Of a DNA stretch of 64,000 bases, positions 1 through 9,506 are shown piece by piece; positions within the stretch are counted from its first letter, which is position 1; every line of letters starts with the position of its first letter. The stretch comes from Pseudomonas nitroreducens (GTDB lineage Bacteria; Pseudomonadota; Gammaproteobacteria; Pseudomonadales; Pseudomonadaceae), in NCBI RefSeq assembly GCF_024170165.1, contig NZ_JALJXP010000002.1:186001-250000 (forward strand), in the 5' to 3' direction. A program made the translations under genes and the position numbers. The notes beneath the pieces are model-generated. The model had not been told where the DNA came from, made no database searches, and saw only the letters and a list, made by a program, of their open reading frames with translations.

Positions 1-62
1 TTTGAGCGGGAGTCTAGGGGAAGTAGAGCAATTGCTCTAGCCCGTACCAAGGTGGGCCTGGG

Positions 63-138
63 GTAGGAGCGAGCTTGCTCGCGAACAGAGATCCCGGCCA
101 TTCGGCGTCAAGCGGTTCGCGAGCAAGCTCGCTCCTAC
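63..138. repeat. REPIN-like inverted pair of REP sequences
   Basis: Two arms beginning GTAGGAGCGAGC and ending GCTCGCTCCTAC face each other around a spacer of about 30 bases. The same element recurs at 5475-5549, 38261-38336 and, damaged, at 61531-61611. It lies just beyond the 3' end of ssuF. This is the common Pseudomonas REP type that reads GAGCGAGCTTGCTCGC. Confidence 0.85.
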
Positions 139-140
139 GC

Positions 141-175
141 AAAACAAAACGGGCAGCCCGTTTCCGGACTGCCCG
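141..175 (-). terminator. Rho-independent terminator after ssuF
   Basis: Read leftward, the sequence forms a stem CGGGCAG-t-CCG / CGG-g-CTGCCCG closed by a GAAA loop and followed by GTTTTGTTTTG. It sits 18 bases past the ssuF stop codon and should end the ssu transcript. Confidence 0.8.
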
Positions 176-193
176 CCTCTTCCAGCACCGCAC

Positions 194-409
194 TCACAGC
201 TTGGCGATGGAGACCTCGGTGGATTTGACGAAGGCGATCACTTCGCTGCCGATGGCCAGTTCCAGCTCTTTCACGGAACGGGTGGTGATCACCGAGGTGA
301 CGATGCCGGCAGCGGTCTGCACGTCGATTTCCGACAGCACGTCGCCTTCGACGATTTCCTTGATGGTGCCCTTGAACTGGTTGCGGACGTTGATGGCTTT
401 GATGGTCAT
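194..409 (-). CDS. ssuF: SsuF, molybdopterin-binding (TOBE/Mop) small protein
   Basis: This 71-residue protein is a single Mop/TOBE domain, the fold of molbindins that bind molybdate or oxyanions. The N-terminal MTIKAINVRNQFKGTI, the central EIVEGDVLSEIDV and the C-terminal IGSEVIAFVKSTEVSI are typical of the family. It is the last gene of the leftward ssuE-A-D-C-B-F group, 38 bases after ssuB and just before a strong terminator. In pseudomonads ssuF was found to be needed for growth on some sulfonates and sulfate esters, but its biochemical role is unclear. The ATG is preceded by AAGGAGC. The identity rests on the domain and on position; another molbindin without a link to sulfonate use cannot be excluded. 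Confidence 0.85.
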   Translation of the reverse strand: MTIKAINVRNQFKGTIKEIVEGDVLSEIDVQTAAGIVTSVITTRSVKELELAIGSEVIAFVKSTEVSIAKL

Positions 410-447
410 GGCGTAGCTCCTTGGAGAATGGGGTTTTCACGGATGGT

Positions 448-1260
448 TCAAAGCGCCCAGCGCAATTGCGTGGGCAGTGGGGAAACGGGTTCCGGTTCGG
501 GCGGCTGGGCCGGAAGCGACAGCACGCGTTCGAGCACTTCGGCTTCCAGCGCGGCGAGCCTGGCCGAGCCACGGGCACGCGGCCGGTGCAACTCGACAGC
601 GAGGTCCAGGCCGATCTCGCCGTCCTCGATGAGGATCACCCGGTCGGCGATGGCCACGGCCTCGCTGACGTCGTGGGTGACCAGCAGCACGGTGAAGCCA
701 TGTTGCTGCCAGAGGCTCTCGATCAGTTGCTGCATCTCGATACGGGTCAGGGCATCCAGCGCGCCCAGCGGCTCGTCGAGCAGCAGCAGGCGCGGCTGGT
801 GGATCAGCGCACGGGCCAGGGCCACGCGCTGCTTCTGGCCACCGGACAGGCCCGCCGGCCACTCGTTGGCGCGGTCGGACAGGCCCACCGCCGCCAGCGC
901 CTCCAGCGCCTTCGGACGCCAGTCGCCCTTGAGGCCCAGGCCGACGTTGTCGATCACCCGCTTCCAGGGCAGCAGGCGTGAGTCCTGGAACATCAGGCGG
1001 GTCTCTTCGCGAGCACTTTCCAGCGGCGCGGAGCCAGCCAGCAGCTGGCCCTCGCTGGCGTGATCGAGCCCGGCCAGCAGGCGCAGCAGGGTGCTCTTGC
1101 CGCAGCCACTGCGGCCGACGATGGCGACGAACTGGCCAGCCGGAATCCGCAGGTCGATGCCCTTGAGCACCTCGCGTTCGCCGAAGCGCTTGCGCACGTT
1201 TTCCAGCGCCAGCGGGATGCCTTTCTTGAGTTGCTGGGGAAGCTGATTGACTGCATTCAT
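448..1260 (-). CDS. ssuB: SsuB, aliphatic sulfonate ABC transporter ATPase
   Basis: This 270-residue cytoplasmic ATPase powers sulfonate import through SsuC. It has Walker [10 protein letters not shown] (about residues 45-53), signature LSGGQKQR, Walker [17 protein letters not shown] and the switch histidine in [10 protein letters not shown], in the usual order. The region after about residue 210 is proline-rich and variable, as in other SsuB proteins. The ATG at 1260 overlaps the end of ssuC by four bases, which implies translational coupling. An in-frame extension upstream would run through ssuC in another frame and is spurious. Nitrate/taurine ATPases are related, but ssuC and ssuD next to it support sulfonate. 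Confidence 0.93.
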   Translation of the reverse strand: MNAVNQLPQQLKKGIPLALENVRKRFGEREVLKGIDLRIPAGQFVAIVGRSGCGKSTLLRLLAGLDHASEGQLLAGSAPLESAREETRLMFQDSRLLPWKRVIDNVGLGLKGDWRPKALEALAAVGLSDRANEWPAGLSGGQKQRVALARALIHQPRLLLLDEPLGALDALTRIEMQQLIESLWQQHGFTVLLVTHDVSEAVAIADRVILIEDGEIGLDLAVELHRPRARGSARLAALEAEVLERVLSLPAQPPEPEPVSPLPTQLRWAL

Positions 1261-2051
1261 GCCGCACCTCCCTTGACCTGATAGGCCGGGTGCCAGCGCA
1301 GCCAGATGCGCTCCAGGCCACGGGCGGCGAGGTCGGCGAGCTTGCCGAGAACGGCATAGAGCAGGATCGCCAGCACCACCACGTCGGTCTGCAGGAACTC
1401 CCGGGCATTCATCGCCAGGTAGCCGATGCCGGAGCTGGCGGAGATGGTCTCGGCGACGATCAGGGTCAGCCACATGAAGCCCAGGGCGAAGCGCACGCCC
1501 ACCAGGATCGAGGGCAGCGCGCCGGGCAGGATCACCTGGCGGAACAGCGCGAAACCGGACAACCCGTAGCTGCGCGACATTTCCAGCAGGCCCGGATCGA
1601 TGTTGCGGATGCCGTGGTAGGTGTTGAGGTAGATCGGGAACAGTGTGCCGAGGGCGACCAGGAAGATCTTCGCCGACTCGTCGATGCCGAACCACAGGAT
1701 CACCAGCGGGATCAGCGCCAGGTGTGGCACGTTGCGGATCATCTGCACCGAGCTGTCGAGGAAGCGCTCGCCCCACTGCGACAGGCCGGTGATCAGGCCC
1801 AGCGCCAGGCCGATGCTGCCGCCGATGACGAAGCCGACCGCGGCGCGCCAGGTGCTGATTGCCAGGTGCTGCCAGAGCTCGCCGCTGACCACCAGGTGGT
1901 AGCCGGCTTCGGCCACGGCGCTGGGCGCAGGCAGGATGCGGCTGGACAGCCAGCCGAATTCCACCGCCAGCTGCCAGATGACCACCAGGCCCACCGGCAG
2001 GGCCCAGGGCGCGAGGCGCTGGGCAATTGTATTGACGTTCTTGTTGCTCAC
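1257..2051 (-). CDS. ssuC: SsuC, sulfonate ABC transporter permease
   Basis: This 264-residue inner-membrane permease of the BPD_transp_1 family has about six hydrophobic segments and an EAA-type loop near [17 protein letters not shown]. It pairs with SsuB and SsuA for uptake of alkanesulfonates. I chose the GTG at 2051 (protein [13 protein letters not shown]) because it has GGGAGAAC about seven bases upstream and gives the usual family length. A longer reading frame to 2108 exists but only translates part of an inverted repeat (2066-2121) lying between ssuD and ssuC. The stop overlaps ssuB by four bases. Confidence 0.92.
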   Translation of the reverse strand: MSNKNVNTIAQRLAPWALPVGLVVIWQLAVEFGWLSSRILPAPSAVAEAGYHLVVSGELWQHLAISTWRAAVGFVIGGSIGLALGLITGLSQWGERFLDSSVQMIRNVPHLALIPLVILWFGIDESAKIFLVALGTLFPIYLNTYHGIRNIDPGLLEMSRSYGLSGFALFRQVILPGALPSILVGVRFALGFMWLTLIVAETISASSGIGYLAMNAREFLQTDVVVLAILLYAVLGKLADLAARGLERIWLRWHPAYQVKGGAA

Positions 2052-2065
2052 TTTCCGTTCTCCCG

Positions 2066-2121
2066 CAGGAGCGGGCCATGCCCGCGACCTTCGACGCTTC
2101 GCGGGCATGGCCCGCTCCTAC
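2066..2121. repeat. REPIN-like inverted repeat (GGAGCGGGCCATGCCCGCG type)
   Basis: Two arms, GCAGGAGCGGGCCATGCCCG and its complement ending CCCGCTCCTAC, face each other. Each arm is itself a short hairpin. A similar element is at 20698-20743, and a close variant at 13924-13970. It lies inside the ssu operon between ssuD and ssuC. Confidence 0.75.
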
Positions 2122-2182
2122 ACGTCACTTTCACCCGTTGGATGACGCCGCAGCGCCACCCTTTTCGTCTCGCCCTCGGCTA

Positions 2183-2251
2183 CGTAGGGCGCATAACGCG
2201 CCAGCGTTATCCGCCGTGGCGAATAAAGCGTTCCGCTTCATTCGCCCTACG
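2183..2251. repeat. Inverted repeat of the GTAGGGCG...CGCCCTAC family
   Basis: The element starts GTAGGGCGCATAACGCG and ends TTCGCCCTACG, with internal hairpins GCGTTATCCGCC and AAGCGTTCCGCTT. Relatives are at 15035-15103 and 49288-49375. It begins four bases after the ssuD stop codon and could protect the ssuD mRNA end. Confidence 0.75.
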
Positions 2252-2255
2252 GGTG

Positions 2256-3404
2256 TCAGCTGGCGGACGTGGCTTTGGGCAGGATGTCATTGGCGACCAT
2301 CTCGCCGAACGGGCTGACATAGCCGCGCGCCTGCGGTTGCTGCGCCTGAGCCAGATCGAGGTGCGGGAAGAGCAGTTCGGCGACCCGGTAGGACTCTTCC
2401 AGGTGCGGGTAGCCGGAGAAGATGAAGGTATCGATGCCCAGTTCGGCGTATTCCTTGACGCGGGCCGCCACGGTCGGGCCATCGCCCACCAGCGCGGTGC
2501 CCGCGCCGCCACGCACCAGGCCGACGCCAGCCCAGAGGTTGGGGCTGACTTCCAGGTTGTCCTTGCTGCCGCCGTGCAGGGCGGCCATGCGTTGCTGGCC
2601 AACGGAATCGAAGCGCGCCAGCGAGGCCTGGGCACGGGCGATGGTGTCGTCGTCGAGGTGGGAGATCAGGCGATCGGCGGCCTGCCAGGCTTCCTCGTTG
2701 GTCTCGCGGACGATCACGTGCAGGCGGATGCCGAAGCGCACGCTGCGACCCTGCTTGGCGGCCTTCTCGCGTACCTGGGCGATCTTCTCGGCGACAGCGG
2801 CCGGCGGCTCGCCCCAGGTCAGGTACAGCTCGACCTGCTCGGCGGCGAGGTCCTGGGCGGCATCGGAGGAACCACCGAAATACAGCGGCGGACGCGGTTG
2901 CTGGATCGGCGGATAGAGCAGCTTGGCGCCCTTCACCTGCAGGTGCTTGCCGTCGTAGTCGACGGTCTCGCCTTCCAGCACGCGGCGCCAGATACGGGTG
3001 AATTCGACCGAGGCTTCGTAGCGCTCGGCGTGGCTCAGGTGCAGGCCGTCACCGGCCAGCTCGTCCGGGTCGCCACCGGTCACCAGGTTGAACAGCGCGC
3101 GCCCGCCGGAGAGCCGGTCGAGGGTTGCGGCCTGGCGGGCGGCCACGGTCGGGGAAATGATGCCCGGGCGCAGGGCGACCAGGAATTTCAGGCGCTGGGT
3201 CACCGGGATCAGCGAGGCGGCGACCAGCCAGGAGTCCTCGCAGGAGCGGCCGGTGGGGATCAGCACGCCACCGAAACCGAGGCGGTCGGCGGCCTGGGCG
3301 ACCTGTTGCAGATAACCGTGGTCCACGGCGCGGGCGCCTTCGGCGGTGCCCAGGTAGTGGCCGTCGCCGTGGGTCGGCAGGAACCAGAAGATGTTCAGAC
3401 TCAT
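2256..3404 (-). CDS. ssuD: SsuD, FMNH2-dependent alkanesulfonate monooxygenase
   Basis: This 382-residue cytoplasmic enzyme uses reduced FMN supplied by SsuE, plus O2, to cleave alkanesulfonates into aldehyde and sulfite. It matches the bacterial luciferase-like family along its length. The start [20 protein letters not shown] is characteristic of SsuD, and the length fits the usual 380 or so. Conserved stretches include [34 protein letters not shown] and [20 protein letters not shown] prefer the ATG at 3404 to an in-frame start nine bases upstream. It lies 240 bases after ssuA; the gap holds a repeat but no obvious promoter, so co-transcription is likely. Confidence 0.95.
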   Translation of the reverse strand: MSLNIFWFLPTHGDGHYLGTAEGARAVDHGYLQQVAQAADRLGFGGVLIPTGRSCEDSWLVAASLIPVTQRLKFLVALRPGIISPTVAARQAATLDRLSGGRALFNLVTGGDPDELAGDGLHLSHAERYEASVEFTRIWRRVLEGETVDYDGKHLQVKGAKLLYPPIQQPRPPLYFGGSSDAAQDLAAEQVELYLTWGEPPAAVAEKIAQVREKAAKQGRSVRFGIRLHVIVRETNEEAWQAADRLISHLDDDTIARAQASLARFDSVGQQRMAALHGGSKDNLEVSPNLWAGVGLVRGGAGTALVGDGPTVAARVKEYAELGIDTFIFSGYPHLEESYRVAELLFPHLDLAQAQQPQARGYVSPFGEMVANDILPKATSAS

Positions 3405-3507
3405 CGCAGTCACTCCAGATAAGCGCGCCGGCGTGGCGTAGCCGCGCGATGATGGGATTGGGGTGGTTCGTGTTGCTGCTCGTGGGGCGAATTTTCGTGC
3501 GCTGCCC

Positions 3508-3636
3508 AGAGCCCCTCTCCCTCACCCTCTCCCTGAAGGGAGAGGGGACTGATCGGCGCAGGGTGAAACGGTGGTATCAGCCGGCGCTTTCAGCTCCCTC
3601 TCCCTTCAGGGAGAGGGCGGGGGGAGAGGGTCGTAT
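3508..3636. repeat. Paired CCCTCTCCCTGAAGGGAGAGGG inverted repeats
   Basis: Two copies of a palindrome built on CTCTCCCTGAAGGGAGAG lie between ssuA and ssuD in opposite orientation, separated by about 50 bases. The family recurs at 16318-16364, 16530-16573, 37167-37334 and, with a variant loop, at 49414-49542. These can form strong hairpins in the ssuA-ssuD mRNA. Confidence 0.75.
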
Positions 3637-3644
3637 CCGATCAA

Positions 3645-4613
3645 TCAGTTGTTGGCGGTGGCCACCTTGGCCGGCGCCGTCCAGACCACGTCCTTGATGC
3701 TCAGCGCCTTGGGGATCAGCTTCAGGTCGGTGAAGGTGTCGGCGATCTTCTGTTGCGCGGCGGTGACTTCCGGGGTGATCGGCTGGGCGCCGTAGCCCTG
3801 GCGTTTCACCGCGGTGAAGGTGATGTCCGCCGGCAGGCCGAGCAGCGGCGCGACCTGGTCGGTGACCTGCTGCGGGTTCTGCTGCGACCACTCGCCGACC
3901 GAACGCACTTCGTCGATCAGGGTGGTGATCACCTGCGGATGGTGGGTCGCGTAGGGGCGGGTCGCCAGGTAGAACTGGTGGTTATCCACCAGGCCGGAAC
4001 CATCCACCAGGGTGCGGGCGGAGAGCTGCTTCTCGGCGGCGGCCTGGTACGGGTCCCAGATTACCCAGGCGTCCACGCTGCCGCGCTCGAAGGCGGCGCG
4101 GGCGTCGGCCGGCGGCAGGTACACGGGCTGGATGTCGCTGTACTTCAGGCCGGCCTTCTCCAGGGCGCGCACCAGCAGGTAGTGCACGTTGGAGCCCTTG
4201 TTCAGGGCGACCTTCTTGCCCTTGAGTTCGGCCACGGATTGGATCGGCGAGTCCTTGGGCAGCAGGATCGCTTCGCTGGTGGGCGCCGGTGGCTCGTGGG
4301 CAACGTAGACGAGATCGGCGCCAGCGGCCTGGGCGAACACCGGCGGGGTTTCGCCGGTAACGCCGAAGTCGATGCTGCCGACGTTCAGGCCTTCCAGCAG
4401 CTGCGGGCCGCCGGGGAATTCGGTCCATTGCACCTTGACGCCCTGCTCGGCCAGGCGCTTCTCCAGCGTGCCGCGAGCCTTGAGCAGCACCAGGGTGCCG
4501 TACTTCTGGTAGCCGATACGCAGGGTACCGGGTTGTTCGTCTGCCTGGGCGTTGTAGGACAGGGCCGCGATCAGCAGGGCCGCCAGTCCACTACGCAAAG
4601 TGAGGGTCCGCAT
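3645..4613 (-). CDS. ssuA: SsuA, periplasmic aliphatic sulfonate-binding protein
   Basis: This 322-residue protein begins with a signal peptide (MRTLTLRSGLAALLIAALS, cleavage expected near AQADEQ) and continues as an NMT1/THI5-like binding protein of the sulfonate/nitrate/taurine family. Typical motifs are LRIGYQKYGTLVLLKARG, GLNVGSIDFGVTGETPPVFAQAAG and SVAELKGKKVALNKGSNVHYLLV. It delivers sulfonates to SsuBC. It follows ssuE by 134 bases and precedes ssuD. The ATG at 4613 has AGGAG 7 to 8 bases upstream. Confidence 0.93.
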   Translation of the reverse strand: MRTLTLRSGLAALLIAALSYNAQADEQPGTLRIGYQKYGTLVLLKARGTLEKRLAEQGVKVQWTEFPGGPQLLEGLNVGSIDFGVTGETPPVFAQAAGADLVYVAHEPPAPTSEAILLPKDSPIQSVAELKGKKVALNKGSNVHYLLVRALEKAGLKYSDIQPVYLPPADARAAFERGSVDAWVIWDPYQAAAEKQLSARTLVDGSGLVDNHQFYLATRPYATHHPQVITTLIDEVRSVGEWSQQNPQQVTDQVAPLLGLPADITFTAVKRQGYGAQPITPEVTAAQQKIADTFTDLKLIPKALSIKDVVWTAPAKVATANN

Positions 4614-4747
4614 GGGAGTGCTCCTTTATCGAGTGTGCTTGCCGGACCTGCGGTCCCGTTGTCGGGACGGTGAGGGCCTTTCATTGTTTGACGCAGTTGC
4701 CGCCTGCCGGGTTGGGGCTTGGCGCTCGACTGCGTTGGTGTTGTCTG

Positions 4748-5341
4748 TCAGATGCTCCAGCGGGCGTTGATCAGCCGTTCGTTGAGCAGGTTCGGGTCGA
4801 TGGGTTTCGGCCGGCGCGCCAGGGCGCCGTGGAACTGCTCCAGGGATTCCAGCAGTCGGTGTTCGAGGGTCGATTCCAGGCGCGCCGGGGTATTGCCCTC
4901 GGGGTATTGCACCTGGCTCTCCTCGGCGAACACGCCGTGCAGGGTTTCCTGGGCCTTCAACGCGGCGAGGACCGGCTTGAGTGCGTAGTCCACCGCCAGC
5001 ATGTGAGCATTGCTACCGCCGGTGGCCAGCGGCAGCACCACCTTGTGCGCCAGCGCCCGCTCCGGCAGCAGGTCGAGGATGACCTTCAGCGCTCCGGCGA
5101 TGGACGCCTTGTACACCGGGGTGGAAATCACCAGGCCGTCGGCGCGCAGCACCTGCTCGATCAGCTCGACTACCCGCGGGCTGTCGAAGCGTGCGTGCAG
5201 CAGGTCTTCGGCGGGGAAGTCATGCACGCTGTACGAGCGCACCTCGGCGCCGTGGGCATGCAGCCAGTTCCGCGCGACGTCCAGGAGGACACCGGAACGG
5301 GACCGCTGGCTCGGGCTGCCGGCAAGGGTGACTACATACAT
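4748..5341 (-). CDS. ssuE: SsuE, NAD(P)H-dependent FMN reductase
   Basis: This 197-residue flavodoxin-like reductase supplies FMNH2 to the monooxygenase SsuD. It has the N-terminal phosphate-binding loop [17 protein letters not shown] and the conserved [25 protein letters not shown], which matches the NADPH-dependent FMN reductase family (PF03358) and includes the SsuE pi-helix region. It is the first gene of the ssu group, and the AT-rich region upstream (5342-5474) probably holds its sulfur-starvation promoter. The ATG at 5341 follows GGAAG. The closest alternative would be the reductase of another two-component monooxygenase, but the next genes are ssuA and ssuD. Confidence 0.93.
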   Translation of the reverse strand: MYVVTLAGSPSQRSRSGVLLDVARNWLHAHGAEVRSYSVHDFPAEDLLHARFDSPRVVELIEQVLRADGLVISTPVYKASIAGALKVILDLLPERALAHKVVLPLATGGSNAHMLAVDYALKPVLAALKAQETLHGVFAEESQVQYPEGNTPARLESTLEHRLLESLEQFHGALARRPKPIDPNLLNERLINARWSI

Positions 5342-5385
5342 CTGTGCGCTTCCTTATAACGATCAGGCCGGTATAAATGCCGTCC

Positions 5386-5412
5386 TGCTAACCAATGTGC
5401 ATAGACCTTAAC
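5386..5412 (-). promoter_or_regulatory. Candidate sulfur-control element upstream of ssuE
   Basis: Read leftward, the segment contains GTTAAGGTCTATGCACA followed by TTGGTTAGCA. A close match, GTTAAGACCTTGTGCATA followed by GTGCTTACCA, lies upstream of lsfA at 9003-9026. Both genes belong to the sulfate-starvation response in pseudomonads, where CysB is the known activator. I infer a shared binding site or promoter core; I have not matched it to a published consensus. Confidence 0.4.
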
Positions 5413-5474
5413 AGCCATCCTCATATTCCAATAAATGTTATTTATTCATTTAGTTATGCAATTTAGTTTCTAAT

Positions 5475-5549
5475 GTAGGAGCGAGCTTGCTCGCGAACCT
5501 CGTCACGACAGAATTGCCGGGAAGCGTTCGCGAGCAAGCTCGCTCCTGC
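5475..5549. repeat. REPIN-like inverted pair of REP sequences
   Basis: The arms GTAGGAGCGAGCTTGCTCGC and GCGAGCAAGCTCGCTCCTGC flank a 28-base spacer between the ssuE promoter region and the end of the upstream ATPase gene. It belongs to the same family as the element at 63-138. Confidence 0.85.
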
Positions 5550-5558
5550 AGAGGGGGC

Positions 5559-6311
5559 TTAGATGACGTGGGACTGGTGCAGCTCGGTCAGCGCTTCGCC
5601 GCGCAGGAAGGCCAGCTCCACGGCGCGACGATCGCGCGGGCGCGGCAGCGGCACGGGGAATTCGCGACGCAGTCGGCTGGGCGTGCCGCCCAGCAACAGG
5701 ACGCGATCACTGAGGTAGAAGGCCTCGTCGAGGTCGTGGGTGACCAGCAGGATGCTGATGTCGTACTCCAGCGCCAGTTGCTGGATCAGGTCCTGCAGAC
5801 GGATGCGGGTGAAGGCATCCACCGCGCTGAAGGGCTCGTCCAGCAGCAGCACTTGCGGCCGCCCATAGAGACCACGGGCGATGGCCGCGCGCTGCGCCAT
5901 GCCGCCGGAGAGCTGCTTGGGCAACAGCTCGCCCTTGCCCTCCAGGCCCACGTCGCGCAGCAGATGCTCGATGCGCTGGTCGTCCGCCAGCCAGCCATCG
6001 GCGAAGCCGATGTTCTGCGCCACCGTGAGCCAGGGCAGCAGGCGCGGCTCCTGGAACACCACGCCGACGCCGCCACCGCCACGACCGCTATCGCCATCCG
6101 GGCCGAAGCCCAGCAGCGGGTTGCGCTCCAGGGAGCCGGAGAACTCCTCATCCAGCCCGGCGGCGATACGCAGCAGCGTACTTTTTCCACAGCCGCTGGG
6201 GCCCAGCAGGCTGACCACCTCGCCCGGCGACAGGCTCAGGCTGACATCGTCCAGCACCCGCACGCCGGAGAAGCTCTTGCGGATATCACGCAGTTCCAGC
6301 AGGGCGCTCAT
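5559..6311 (-). CDS. Sulfonate/nitrate/taurine-type ABC transporter ATPase
   Basis: This 250-residue ATPase has Walker A GPSGCGKST, signature LSGGMAQR, Walker B VLLLDEPFSAVDAFTR and LLVTHDLDEAFYL. It matches the SsuB/TauB/NrtD group. It is the last gene of an upstream leftward transporter set (binding protein, permease, ATPase) and its ATG overlaps the permease stop by four bases. The order lsfA, binding protein, permease, ATPase, ssuE recalls P. aeruginosa PA3450-PA3446. The substrate is not evident from sequence; a sulfonate or sulfate ester is likely from context. Confidence 0.88.
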   Translation of the reverse strand: MSALLELRDIRKSFSGVRVLDDVSLSLSPGEVVSLLGPSGCGKSTLLRIAAGLDEEFSGSLERNPLLGFGPDGDSGRGGGGVGVVFQEPRLLPWLTVAQNIGFADGWLADDQRIEHLLRDVGLEGKGELLPKQLSGGMAQRAAIARGLYGRPQVLLLDEPFSAVDAFTRIRLQDLIQQLALEYDISILLVTHDLDEAFYLSDRVLLLGGTPSRLRREFPVPLPRPRDRRAVELAFLRGEALTELHQSHVI

Positions 6312-7132
6312 TGGTCAGCTCCATTGCCAAGGAAGGTGTCACGCCAGGCCAGCGCGCGCAGCTCCAGCGCTTTGAGCAGGCTATCGCTGAGCTTGCCGAG
6401 CACCGCCAGCACCAGGATGGCGGCGATGACTATGTCCGGCCGCGAGGTTTCCCGGCCGTCGCTGAGCAGGTAACCCAGGCCGCGGGTGGCAGCGATCAGT
6501 TCGGCGGCGACGAGGAACATCCAGCTCAGGCTCAGCGCGCCGCGCAGGCCGGTGAACAGGCTCGGCAGCGCCGCCGGCAGGAGGATGCGCCGCACCAGGG
6601 CGAAGGGCGACAGGTGATACAGCCTGCCCAGCTCCACCCACTTGCGGTCGACGTTGCGCACGCCGGCCACCAGCGAGAGGTAGACGGGGAAAAACGCGCC
6701 GAGGGCGATCAGCACGATCTTCGGGGTTTCGTCGATGCCCAGCCAGAGCAGCAGCAAGGGCACCCAGGCGAGGCTGGGGATGGCACGCAGCGCCTGGAAG
6801 GTCGGCTCCAGATAGGCCTCGGCGCGCTGGCTGAGGCCCACCCAGGTACCGATCAGCACGGCCGCCGCTGCACCGATGAAGAAGCCGGCCGCAACCCGCG
6901 CCAGGCTGGCGACGACGTGTTTCCAGAGCTCGCCCTGGGCCAGTTGCCAGAGGGTCAGCGCGACGCTGCTGGGCGCCGGCATCTGGTGCTCGGCCAGCCA
7001 GCCAACGCGCACCGACAACTCCAGCGCCGCACAGAGCAGCAGCGGCAGCAGCCAGGCGCGCCAGCTCAGACGTGGCCAGCGCAGTTTCAGTGCGCGACGC
7101 TGGCGGGCCAGGCGCAGGCTCTGGGACGGCAT
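6308..7132 (-). CDS. Sulfonate-type ABC transporter permease
   Basis: This 274-residue permease has a basic N terminus (RLARQRRALKLRWPRLSWR) and about six membrane segments, with the inner-membrane permease core from about residue 75 onward. The loop following LIALGAFFPVYLSLVAGVRNVD is the ATPase contact region of the SsuC/TauC family. It starts three bases after the stop of the binding-protein gene and overlaps the ATPase gene by four bases, so the three are co-translated. It is a paralogue of SsuC at 1257-2051, with clearly different sequence, so it probably widens the sulfur-source range. Confidence 0.88.
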   Translation of the reverse strand: MPSQSLRLARQRRALKLRWPRLSWRAWLLPLLLCAALELSVRVGWLAEHQMPAPSSVALTLWQLAQGELWKHVVASLARVAAGFFIGAAAAVLIGTWVGLSQRAEAYLEPTFQALRAIPSLAWVPLLLLWLGIDETPKIVLIALGAFFPVYLSLVAGVRNVDRKWVELGRLYHLSPFALVRRILLPAALPSLFTGLRGALSLSWMFLVAAELIAATRGLGYLLSDGRETSRPDIVIAAILVLAVLGKLSDSLLKALELRALAWRDTFLGNGADQ

Positions 7133-7135
7133 GGC

Positions 7136-8149
7136 TTACTGCTCCGCCCTGGCGACGGCGGGCTTGCCGATCACTTCGCCGGCCAGTTGCGGCGCGATCA
7201 GTTGATCGACCACGGCGGTGACGTCGGTGCCCGGACGCACCAGTTGCTCGTCCAGCAGGATCGGCGCGGCGGCCTTCAGTGCGGCGACCTGTTCGGCACC
7301 CGGCAACGGCTTGCTGAAGTCAGTGCGCGAGAGTTGCAGCCTGGCCACTTCCAGCGGCAGCTTGGCTTCCTCGGCCAGCAGCTTGGCAGTTTCCTCCGGG
7401 TGCGCCACGGCCCACTGGCGCGCCTCTTCATAGGCAGCGATGACCTGCTTGATCAGCTCCGGCTGCTCCTGCTCGAACTGCTCGGTGACGCTGAGCACAC
7501 CGTAGCTGTTGAAGTCGACGTTGCGGTACAGCAGCCGCGAGCCGGCCTGCAGCTCGCTGGCGGCCATGTGCGGATCGAGGCCGGCCCAGGCGTCCACCCT
7601 GCCCTGCTCCAGCGCAGCGCGGCCGTCCGGGTGCTGCAGGTGGACGATCTCCACGTCGTTCTTGTCCAGCCCAGCCTGCTGCAGGCTGCGCAGCAGGAAC
7701 AGGTAGGGGTCGGTGCCCTTGGTGGCGGCGATCTTCTTGCCCTTGAGGTCGGCCACCGACTTGAGCGGCGAATCCTTGGGCACCACCAGTGCGGTCCACT
7801 CCGGACGGCTGGCGATGTACACGGTCTTCAGCGGGCTGCCGTTGGCGCGGCTGAGCACGGCGGCGAGACCCGCGGTGGAGGCGAAGTCGGTGCTGCCGGC
7901 GTTGAGGTATTCCAGTGAGCGATTGCTGCCCTGGCTGAACACCCAGCGCACCTCAGTGCCTTGCGGCTTGAGGGATTTCTCCAGCCAGCCGAAGTGCTTG
8001 AGCACCAGGCTGGTGGGCGCGTAATAGGCGTAGTCCAGGCGCACCTCTTTCGGAGCGTCTGCAGCTTGCGCGGAACTGTTGTAGGCGCCGATCGGCAGGC
8101 TCGCGAGAAGAGCGACGGCCAGGCTGCGGCGCCAGGTGGAATGACCCAT
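7136..8149 (-). CDS. Periplasmic sulfonate-family substrate-binding protein
   Basis: This 337-residue protein has a signal peptide (RRSLAVALLASLPIGAYNSSAQAA) and an SsuA/TauA-like binding fold with LEYLNAGSTDFASTAGLAAVLSRANG and SVADLKGKKIAATKGTDPYLFLLRSL. It is the periplasmic component of the transporter encoded just downstream. It lies between lsfA and the permease; a hairpin at 8261-8290 separates it from lsfA, so it may be transcribed from read-through or from its own promoter in the 190-base gap. Its ligand cannot be read from the sequence. Confidence 0.88.
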   Translation of the reverse strand: MGHSTWRRSLAVALLASLPIGAYNSSAQAADAPKEVRLDYAYYAPTSLVLKHFGWLEKSLKPQGTEVRWVFSQGSNRSLEYLNAGSTDFASTAGLAAVLSRANGSPLKTVYIASRPEWTALVVPKDSPLKSVADLKGKKIAATKGTDPYLFLLRSLQQAGLDKNDVEIVHLQHPDGRAALEQGRVDAWAGLDPHMAASELQAGSRLLYRNVDFNSYGVLSVTEQFEQEQPELIKQVIAAYEEARQWAVAHPEETAKLLAEEAKLPLEVARLQLSRTDFSKPLPGAEQVAALKAAAPILLDEQLVRPGTDVTAVVDQLIAPQLAGEVIGKPAVARAEQ

Positions 8150-8260
8150 GGTCGTTCTCCTTGGCGTGGGCGGACGTCTTCTTCCCGTTTGGCGGGCAAG
8201 TCAGAACTTGGACAGTGACAGCTGAATAAAAAAGCGCGGCGTGGTCCGCGCATGAAGGAT

Positions 8261-8290
8261 AAAAAATGGGCCGGCGAACCGGCCCGATTT
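8261..8290 (-). terminator. Terminator after lsfA
   Basis: Read leftward, the stem GGGCCGG-TTCG-CCGGCCC is followed by ATTTTTTATCC. It lies 50 bases past the lsfA stop codon and should separate lsfA from the transporter genes downstream, fully or in part. Confidence 0.8.
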
Positions 8291-8339
8291 CCGCTCGAGG
8301 TTTGCTCGTACAGTGACTCCCCGGATGGGGAGCGGAGAG

Positions 8340-8978
<639 letters not shown>

Positions 8979-9002
8979 GGGTCTCTCCTTGTTCGTGTTG
9001 GT

Positions 9003-9075
9003 AAGCACTATGCACAAGGTCTTAACGCATTAAAAAGAATATATTTTGATTTTCTTATAACCAAAACAATCACAT
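9003..9075 (-). promoter_or_regulatory. AT-rich upstream region of lsfA with a candidate sulfur-control element
   Basis: The 50 bases above lsfA are strongly AT-rich (GATTTTCTTATAACC and neighbours) in an otherwise GC-rich window. The inner part, GTTAAGACCTTGTGCATA read leftward, resembles the element upstream of ssuE at 5386-5412. A CysB-dependent promoter is a reasonable inference from known sulfur regulation; the exact start site is not visible. Confidence 0.4.
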
Positions 9076-9272
9076 TCCGATGACCCTGTTCCGGCGGCGA
9101 CCGCCGCCGGACACTGAGCATAGACAAGTGCGCGAGCCGCTTGGCGGCAAGGGTGTTTCATCGTTGAGACAACCCCGCTGCCGTTCGTCGACATTTGCCT
9201 GGAGCCCCTGTACGGCGGGGCTTTGCGGCATACACTCGATTCAATTAATCCTTTCGTTCGGGAGTTCGGCTC

Positions 9273-9482
9273 ATGTTGGGACAACGTGTCGGCGACGGGC
9301 AGGCGGCCACCCATTACCGCAGCGACCGGATCAGTTCGGTCAATGGCCAGTACTTCTTCTCCACCCGCGAGGGCACCCTCGAAGGCCCCTACTTCACCCG
9401 CTTCGATGCCGAGCGTGAGGTCATGCTGTACATCACCCGCATGCAGCAGGCATCCGATCTGTTCGCCCGCGTCGGACGCTGA
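9273..9482 (+). CDS. Small DUF6316-type protein
   Basis: This 69-residue protein (MLGQRVGDGQAATHYRSD...) matches my memory of the DUF6316 family, small conserved proteins found in pseudomonads with no known function. It has no signal peptide or membrane segment and contains a central GQYFFSTREGTLEGPYFTRFDAE that looks like a short beta-rich fold. A GGGAG motif lies about 8 bases before the ATG and a good terminator follows at 9507-9539, so it appears to be an independent transcript between lsfA and phhR. Its function is unknown. Confidence 0.75.
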   Translation: MLGQRVGDGQAATHYRSDRISSVNGQYFFSTREGTLEGPYFTRFDAEREVMLYITRMQQASDLFARVGR

Positions 9483-9506
9483 TCTCCCAAGCAGTACGCG
9501 CCACGC

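Noticed and set aside
24-39. Perfect palindrome TAGAGCAATTGCTCTA at the left edge.
   Set aside because: Short and isolated; no promoter or gene start nearby that would give it a meaning. It may belong to a gene outside the window.
448-2079. A 543-codon frame that would fuse a leading segment to SsuB.
   Set aside because: The first half runs through ssuC in another frame and has no homology. SsuB starts at 1260 and overlaps ssuC by four bases, as is usual.
1290-3422. Long plus-strand frame opposite ssuC and ssuD.
   Set aside because: Low-complexity Gln/Ala/Gly-rich translation typical of antisense shadows; no ribosome site or domain.
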